A stretch of DNA of 37,944 nt from a bacterium (GTDB lineage: Bacteria > Patescibacteriota > Microgenomatia > UBA1400 > PJMF01), in contig OMJP01000014.1 in the NCBI GenBank assembly GCA_900299405.1, forward strand, positions 1 through 37,944, given 5' to 3'. The position numbers were made by a program, and so were the translations under genes. Under the pieces are notes generated by a model. That model was given only the letters and a program-made list of their open reading frames with translations, was not told where the DNA came from and searched no databases. The number at the start of each line of letters is the position of its first letter. Position 1 is the stretch's first letter. Positions 33,524 to 37,944 of this stretch are shown here, piece by piece.

Positions 33524-34567
33524 ATGACAGATACCAGCCTGCCCAACCACCAATCTTCGCAAAACGATCCGCAGAGCAATTCTTACGTGGATTCCTACAA
33601 CCCTCCCGCCGGCCAAGCTGCAACGGTTAATGGTCTTGATGTTAATAAAGCAATGCAGAATCCGCCCAGCACTACTCCTCAGCAGCCAGCTCCTGGTCAA
33701 ATGAAACCTCAGCCAGCTCCCACCAGCAATGCAACTGATAATGACAGTGATCCTTTGGCAGAGCTAGAGAAAGCTTTGGCAGAATATGAGGCCAAACAAA
33801 AAGCCGCCTCCCAAGCAGCTCCGGCAACTTCAGCTCCATCTCCAGTCCCAGCAGCCAAGCCAGCCGATACCTCGACCGCTTCTCAACCAGCTGCATCAGC
33901 AGCCAGTGATGAGCAAGTTGAAGATCCTTTGGCGGAGTTAGAAAAAGTACTCAATGAATACGAGGCTCGCTATAAACAGCGCCAGGAAGCTTCGAACAAG
34001 CAAGCTCTTGATCGTACTCAGGATGAACCAGCCGCTAACCAACCAGCTGTTCCAGATACCAAGCCAGATTCAGCTCCAAAACAAATTTCACCAGCCTCCC
34101 AACCAGCTCAACCAGCCGGTGATGCTGCTGGGGAGAGTATCGAAGAGCAAAACATCTTCGAACTCTTGGGGGTGACCGATGCTGAGCAGGCAGAAAAAGA
34201 AGCCTTTTTGGATGAGCTGCAGCAAGCTTTGTGGGATGATTTTCTCGAGAAAGACTTACCTCTGCTGGTCAATCAACAGCAGCTAGAAGAAATCCGCGGA
34301 ATGCACAACGATCAAGCCTTGCCGGAAGAGCGTCGCCAGGCTGAAATAATCAAAAAAGTCGAAGCCATGGTGCCCGATGTCGAGGAGATCATGTTGGAAA
34401 AGGCTCTGAAGCTCAAAGAAGATATGGTTTGGGAGCGGGTGGCAGGTATGAAAGAATACTATTCCGGCCAACAAGACAGTTTGACCAAGATCGATCAAGC
34501 CGAACAGCAACTTCGCGCTGGCCAGTGGCGCAGTGGCTCACAAGTACTCAATGGCTTGTTAGCCTAA
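33524..34567 (+). CDS. Pro/Ala-rich hypothetical protein with internal duplication
   Basis: DPLAELEKALAEYEAKQK and DPLAELEKVLNEYEARYKQ repeats in a low-complexity linker. Confidence 0.75.
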   Translation: MTDTSLPNHQSSQNDPQSNSYVDSYNPPAGQAATVNGLDVNKAMQNPPSTTPQQPAPGQMKPQPAPTSNATDNDSDPLAELEKALAEYEAKQKAASQAAPATSAPSPVPAAKPADTSTASQPAASAASDEQVEDPLAELEKVLNEYEARYKQRQEASNKQALDRTQDEPAANQPAVPDTKPDSAPKQISPASQPAQPAGDAAGESIEEQNIFELLGVTDAEQAEKEAFLDELQQALWDDFLEKDLPLLVNQQQLEEIRGMHNDQALPEERRQAEIIKKVEAMVPDVEEIMLEKALKLKEDMVWERVAGMKEYYSGQQDSLTKIDQAEQQLRAGQWRSGSQVLNGLLA

Positions 34568-34626
34568 AGATTTTCCCGATTCGATTTCACTAGTATTTCT
34601 CGACAGGCTTTGCTAAGCTCAGGGTG

Positions 34627-35496
34627 ATGTTGAAACTCGGTCAATTGACTAGCAAAGTAACTGGTTTGTTTCCCAAGCAGCAAGTGGTGTTTTGGTTTTC
34701 CAGCCGTGAACTACTGGTTTCTTATCAGCAGCGAAAAAAAAGAATTACCCTCGATAAAAACTCGGGATTTGCTTTGGGACAGATCAATGATCAAGCTCAA
34801 GCAGTCAGTACCATCAGTGAGGTTTTACACCAAGCCAAGTTGTTGGGCGACAATCCCCTCAAACAATTAACCGCCACAGTATTCGTCAGCAGCACCAGCT
34901 CGCCTTTGGAAAGATCGATCATCAAAAAAACTTTTCGTCAGGCTGGTTTGAGCAAGGTCAGTTTGGTGACTTATGCCACGGCTCTGCGCTCTTTTGCCAG
35001 CAGACAAAACATGCAGGCGGGAGTAGGAATCTATGTGGGGCAGGATCTGGGTGAGGCGCTGGTGTTTTCCCCTCAAGACCAAGCAGTTTTCTCTCTCGAT
35101 TATTCATTGCAGCAAGTTGTTCAGGAACTGCAAAGTCTGCTGCGCGAGCAGCAAAAACTGGAGGTTTCTTTGGAGGCAGCGATGGAGCTTTATCTAGCCT
35201 TGGCCAAACAGCCCAGCAACTACACCATTCGGGGCAGAAACATTCAGACTCAGGAAGTAGGCACCAGTACTTTATCCAATCAGGATTTGGAACAGCTGCT
35301 GAGCTTTTTCCGGCAAAAACTAGAGCTGGAACTTAGACCGCTGGTTAGTTCAGCGTTGTTTCAAGAACTCAGTCCCGAGAATTGGCTGATAGTTGGCGAT
35401 CCGGTTTTCAACTCAGTGGTGAGGGATAAATTTCAGGGAAAAACCCTGTTTTTGAGCCTGGTAGAAGAAGTGATTCAAGGAGTGCAATGGCTCTAA
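34627..35496 (+). CDS. Degenerate MreB/actin-like protein in mre operon
   Basis: ATVFVSSTSSPLERSIIKKTFRQAGLSKVSLVTYATALRSFASRQ aligns by eye to MreB VPSSITEVERRAV..AG; directly upstream of mreC. Confidence 0.55.
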   Translation: MLKLGQLTSKVTGLFPKQQVVFWFSSRELLVSYQQRKKRITLDKNSGFALGQINDQAQAVSTISEVLHQAKLLGDNPLKQLTATVFVSSTSSPLERSIIKKTFRQAGLSKVSLVTYATALRSFASRQNMQAGVGIYVGQDLGEALVFSPQDQAVFSLDYSLQQVVQELQSLLREQQKLEVSLEAAMELYLALAKQPSNYTIRGRNIQTQEVGTSTLSNQDLEQLLSFFRQKLELELRPLVSSALFQELSPENWLIVGDPVFNSVVRDKFQGKTLFLSLVEEVIQGVQWL

Positions 35497-36242
35497 AGTG
35501 GTGGCAGCAAGCTTTGTTTTTGCTAGCTTTGTCAGTGGTGCTGTCGGTTGCTGGCTTGGCAAATTTTTTGGTGGCAGATATGGAGCGAGTGGTGCTGCCA
35601 GTGAAGCACTGGTGGACTAGTGGTTTTAGTTATCTTTACTCAGTTACCCAAAATCTACAACAGCTTCCCAAAGCTGCTAAACGCATCCAAGATTTGGAGT
35701 TGCGCCTGGCTGAAGCTTCGGTTTCCTTGGCGGAACTAGAAACTACCAAAAAAGAAAATCAAGCCTTGCGGGCTCTGGTGGCCGACCACAACCAGCTCAG
35801 CGAGCGACGGATCATCACTGCACCAGTAGTAGCTTTTGCTCAGCCCGCCATCGCCGCCGGCGAGCTCGACGGCATTCAGCCAGGCGCCATTGTCTTGAGT
35901 AACGACACTCTGCTCGGTCAGGTGCGAGAAGTCAGAGCCCATTCCGCTACAGTGGCTCTGCTCTTTACCCAAGAAAGTCAGCCAATTTTGGTTACTACTA
36001 GCCAGGGAGTTCAAGGTTTACTGATCGGTGACGGTAAAAAAATCATCCTGACCGAAGTCGAGAAACAGGCTCAACTAAATCTGGGTGACCAGCTCACGAC
36101 TGTCGGTCAGCCCCAGATAGAGCAGGGCATTCCGGTCGGCAGAATCATCAAAATCACCAATGATCCGGTGGCTGCCACCCAAGAAGCAATCGTAGAACAA
36201 TATGTGTCTTTTTTCGAGACACCACTGGTGGAAGTACGATGA
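35487..36242 (+). CDS. mreC: Rod shape-determining protein MreC
   Basis: N-terminal TM plus coiled coil LELRLAEASVSLAELETTKKENQALRALV, beta domain; between MreB-like and MreD-like. Confidence 0.85.
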   Translation: MALKWWQQALFLLALSVVLSVAGLANFLVADMERVVLPVKHWWTSGFSYLYSVTQNLQQLPKAAKRIQDLELRLAEASVSLAELETTKKENQALRALVADHNQLSERRIITAPVVAFAQPAIAAGELDGIQPGAIVLSNDTLLGQVREVRAHSATVALLFTQESQPILVTTSQGVQGLLIGDGKKIILTEVEKQAQLNLGDQLTTVGQPQIEQGIPVGRIIKITNDPVAATQEAIVEQYVSFFETPLVEVR

Positions 36243-36679
36243 ATAAACCATTAATTTTGACCATTTTCCGTTGGTTGCTGTGGCTGCTGCTGATTACTTT
36301 CGAATCAGTGGTTGGATTTCCTTGGCTGAGTTTGGTGGTGGTCGGTCAGTGGCTGCTGGTAGGAAGCACCTATCAAGTTTTGGGTAGTATCGTGTTGTCG
36401 AGTTTAATTTTGGCAGCTACCTACTCGCTTGCTTGGCCGCTGGCGATGTTGGCAGTGATGATTTTATGGCAGGTTAACCAGCAAACCAGAAAGCATAGTA
36501 GTCAGCGCTGGCTGATTTATCTGTCGGTAGTAGTAGTGATCGGCTGGCTGGCTGGCACACCACTCAATGGTTTGTCCTTGGTTTTCACTTTCTTTAGCTG
36601 GCTTTTCTATGCTCGTTGGTGGGGTATTTGGGGACGTAATTTATGGCAAAAACTAGGCAAAGTTTCAGCAAAATCATAG
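36239..36679 (+). CDS. mreD: MreD-like membrane protein
   Basis: 146-aa multi-TM ORF between mreC and PBP2. Confidence 0.65.
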   Translation: MNKPLILTIFRWLLWLLLITFESVVGFPWLSLVVVGQWLLVGSTYQVLGSIVLSSLILAATYSLAWPLAMLAVMILWQVNQQTRKHSSQRWLIYLSVVVVIGWLAGTPLNGLSLVFTFFSWLFYARWWGIWGRNLWQKLGKVSAKS

Positions 36680-37944
36680 GCGCCATTAGTTTGGTGCTCC
36701 TGTCGCTTTTGGCAATCAGAGTGATTGATCTGCAGGGCTTTCAAGGAGATTATTTTCACCTTGTTTCAGAGGAAAATCGTCAGTTTCGGGGTAATCTGCC
36801 AGCCGAAAGAGGGGTGTTTTTTGATCGCTATGGTGATCCGCTGGTGATGAACACCAGGAGCTATTTCCGCTACCTTAATCCTTTGGCAGCTTATTCAGCC
36901 ACTGAGCCTATTGCTCATCCAGAAGCGTTGTTGTTGCAAGCCACCGAGCCGTTTGCGGTTGGTTATCAACTGCAGCGTCAGTACTCCCAGCCGCTGGCGA
37001 TGGCACATGTTTTGGGCTACACCTCAGTGGTGACGACCGATGATTTGGCCAATGATACTACCCTGGGTTTGACAGATCAGGTGGGTAGGATTGGTTTGGA
37101 AAGACAATACGACGACTCCCTCAGAGGTAAAGATGGTTACCAGGAGTTTGAGATCAATGCTTTGGGGGAGAAGCAGTTTGCTCAGTTTGTGCAGGAACCC
37201 ACTGCCGGTCAGTCAGTGCAGACGACCCTTGATCCTTATCTCTCGGCTGTTGCCTGGCAGGCGATGGGGGAGAAGACTGGGGCGGTAGTGATTTTGGATG
37301 CCGAGACCGGGGCGGTTCTGAGTTTGGTTAGCACCCCAGCTTTTGATAGCAATTTATTTACTCCTGATCCGACCGCCGATGATCAGCAGCGCCTTGCCGC
37401 TTTGCAGCAGGCTTTGGCTGACGAGCGCAAACTATTTTTCAACCGAGCGATTAGCGGTCTTTATGCTCCGGGATCGACTTTCAAATTGATTACGGCAGTC
37501 GCTGGTCTAGACAATGATGCTTTTGCAGTCGATACCACAGTCGACGATCAGGGAGTGCTGGAGGTTGGTGAGCAGAGTTTCGCCAACTGGTATTACACCC
37601 AGTATGGCCGGACAGAGGGCCTGATTTCGGTGGTTCGGGCTATCTCCAGGAGTAACGACATCTTTTTCTATCGAGCGGCAGAGTGGACGGGCGTAGAAGC
37701 CCTGGCACAGAAAGCTCGGGATTTTGGCTTTGGTGAGCGCACGGGAGTTGAGTTGCCTGGAGAGCAGGCTGGGCTGGTACCTGATCCAGCTTGGAAAGAA
37801 GAGACTTTCGGCGAGCGCTGGTTTTTGGGAAACACTTTTCATCTAGGAATTGGCCAGGGTGACTTGCTGAGTACTCCACTGCAGTTGGCTCAGATGATGA
37901 CCGTGTTTGGCAACAATGGCACCATGTGTCACCCTCGAGTGGTG
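36643..37944 (+). CDS. mrdA: Penicillin-binding protein 2 (transpeptidase), truncated by window end
   Basis: Continuous frame absent from the supplied track: MAKTRQSFSKIIGAISLVLLSLLAIRVIDLQ...LPAERGVFFDRYGDPLV...GLYAPGSTFKLITAV...SRSNDIFFYRAAE...GIGQGDLLSTPLQLAQMM. Confidence 0.92.
   Translation, partial: MAKTRQSFSKIIGAISLVLLSLLAIRVIDLQGFQGDYFHLVSEENRQFRGNLPAERGVFFDRYGDPLVMNTRSYFRYLNPLAAYSATEPIAHPEALLLQATEPFAVGYQLQRQYSQPLAMAHVLGYTSVVTTDDLANDTTLGLTDQVGRIGLERQYDDSLRGKDGYQEFEINALGEKQFAQFVQEPTAGQSVQTTLDPYLSAVAWQAMGEKTGAVVILDAETGAVLSLVSTPAFDSNLFTPDPTADDQQRLAALQQALADERKLFFNRAISGLYAPGSTFKLITAVAGLDNDAFAVDTTVDDQGVLEVGEQSFANWYYTQYGRTEGLISVVRAISRSNDIFFYRAAEWTGVEALAQKARDFGFGERTGVELPGEQAGLVPDPAWKEETFGERWFLGNTFHLGIGQGDLLSTPLQLAQMMTVFGNNGTMCHPRVV

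Noticed and set aside
1-37944. Apparent excess of CTCGAG hexamers (roughly 20 by eye)
   Set aside because: Mostly Leu-Glu codon pairs in genes; count not rigorous and no positional pattern
1-37944. CRISPR arrays, IS elements, prophage
   Set aside because: No regularly spaced repeats, intact transposases, integrases or phage structural genes were seen

Overview
This ~38 kb window looks like a piece of a Patescibacteria/CPR-type (Microgenomates-like) chromosome. That lineage is inferred from compact gene content and protein style; it was not computed. Main loci: split ribosomal clusters (secE-nusG-rplK-rplA and rplJ-rplL, plus rpmG and rpmB); five tRNAs on + or - in addition to a lone tRNA-Arg (six in all: Arg-CCT, Pro-CGG, Thr-GGT, Tyr-GTA, Thr-TGT, Trp-CCA); thrS; a murL-murD pair; galU; def-fmt; an M50 protease; an Nramp-like transporter divergent from an atypical OmpR-type regulator; an O-antigen-ligase/TPR protein; a mre operon (MreB-like, mreC, mreD, PBP2, the last running off the window end); and several toxin-antitoxin modules (three HigBA-like and one in-frame BrnT/CopG-like fusion). 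The best candidates for undescribed biology are: (1) a 15-codon Thr-rich leader peptide (MLFHNATTSTTVTTR) followed by alternative hairpins and an intrinsic terminator upstream of thrS, whose start codon appears to sit at the transcription start; (2) a recurrent promoter layout with the -10 box 6-7 nt before the ATG, suggesting widespread leaderless mRNAs; (3) an unassigned ~190-nt rod-like structured RNA at ~21517-21711 with its own promoter; (4) heptad (ACTATTA-like) repeats confined to intergenic regions around translation genes; (5) a MurD2/MurL-type L-Glu route for peptidoglycan; (6) a degenerate MreB-like protein in the mreB position.
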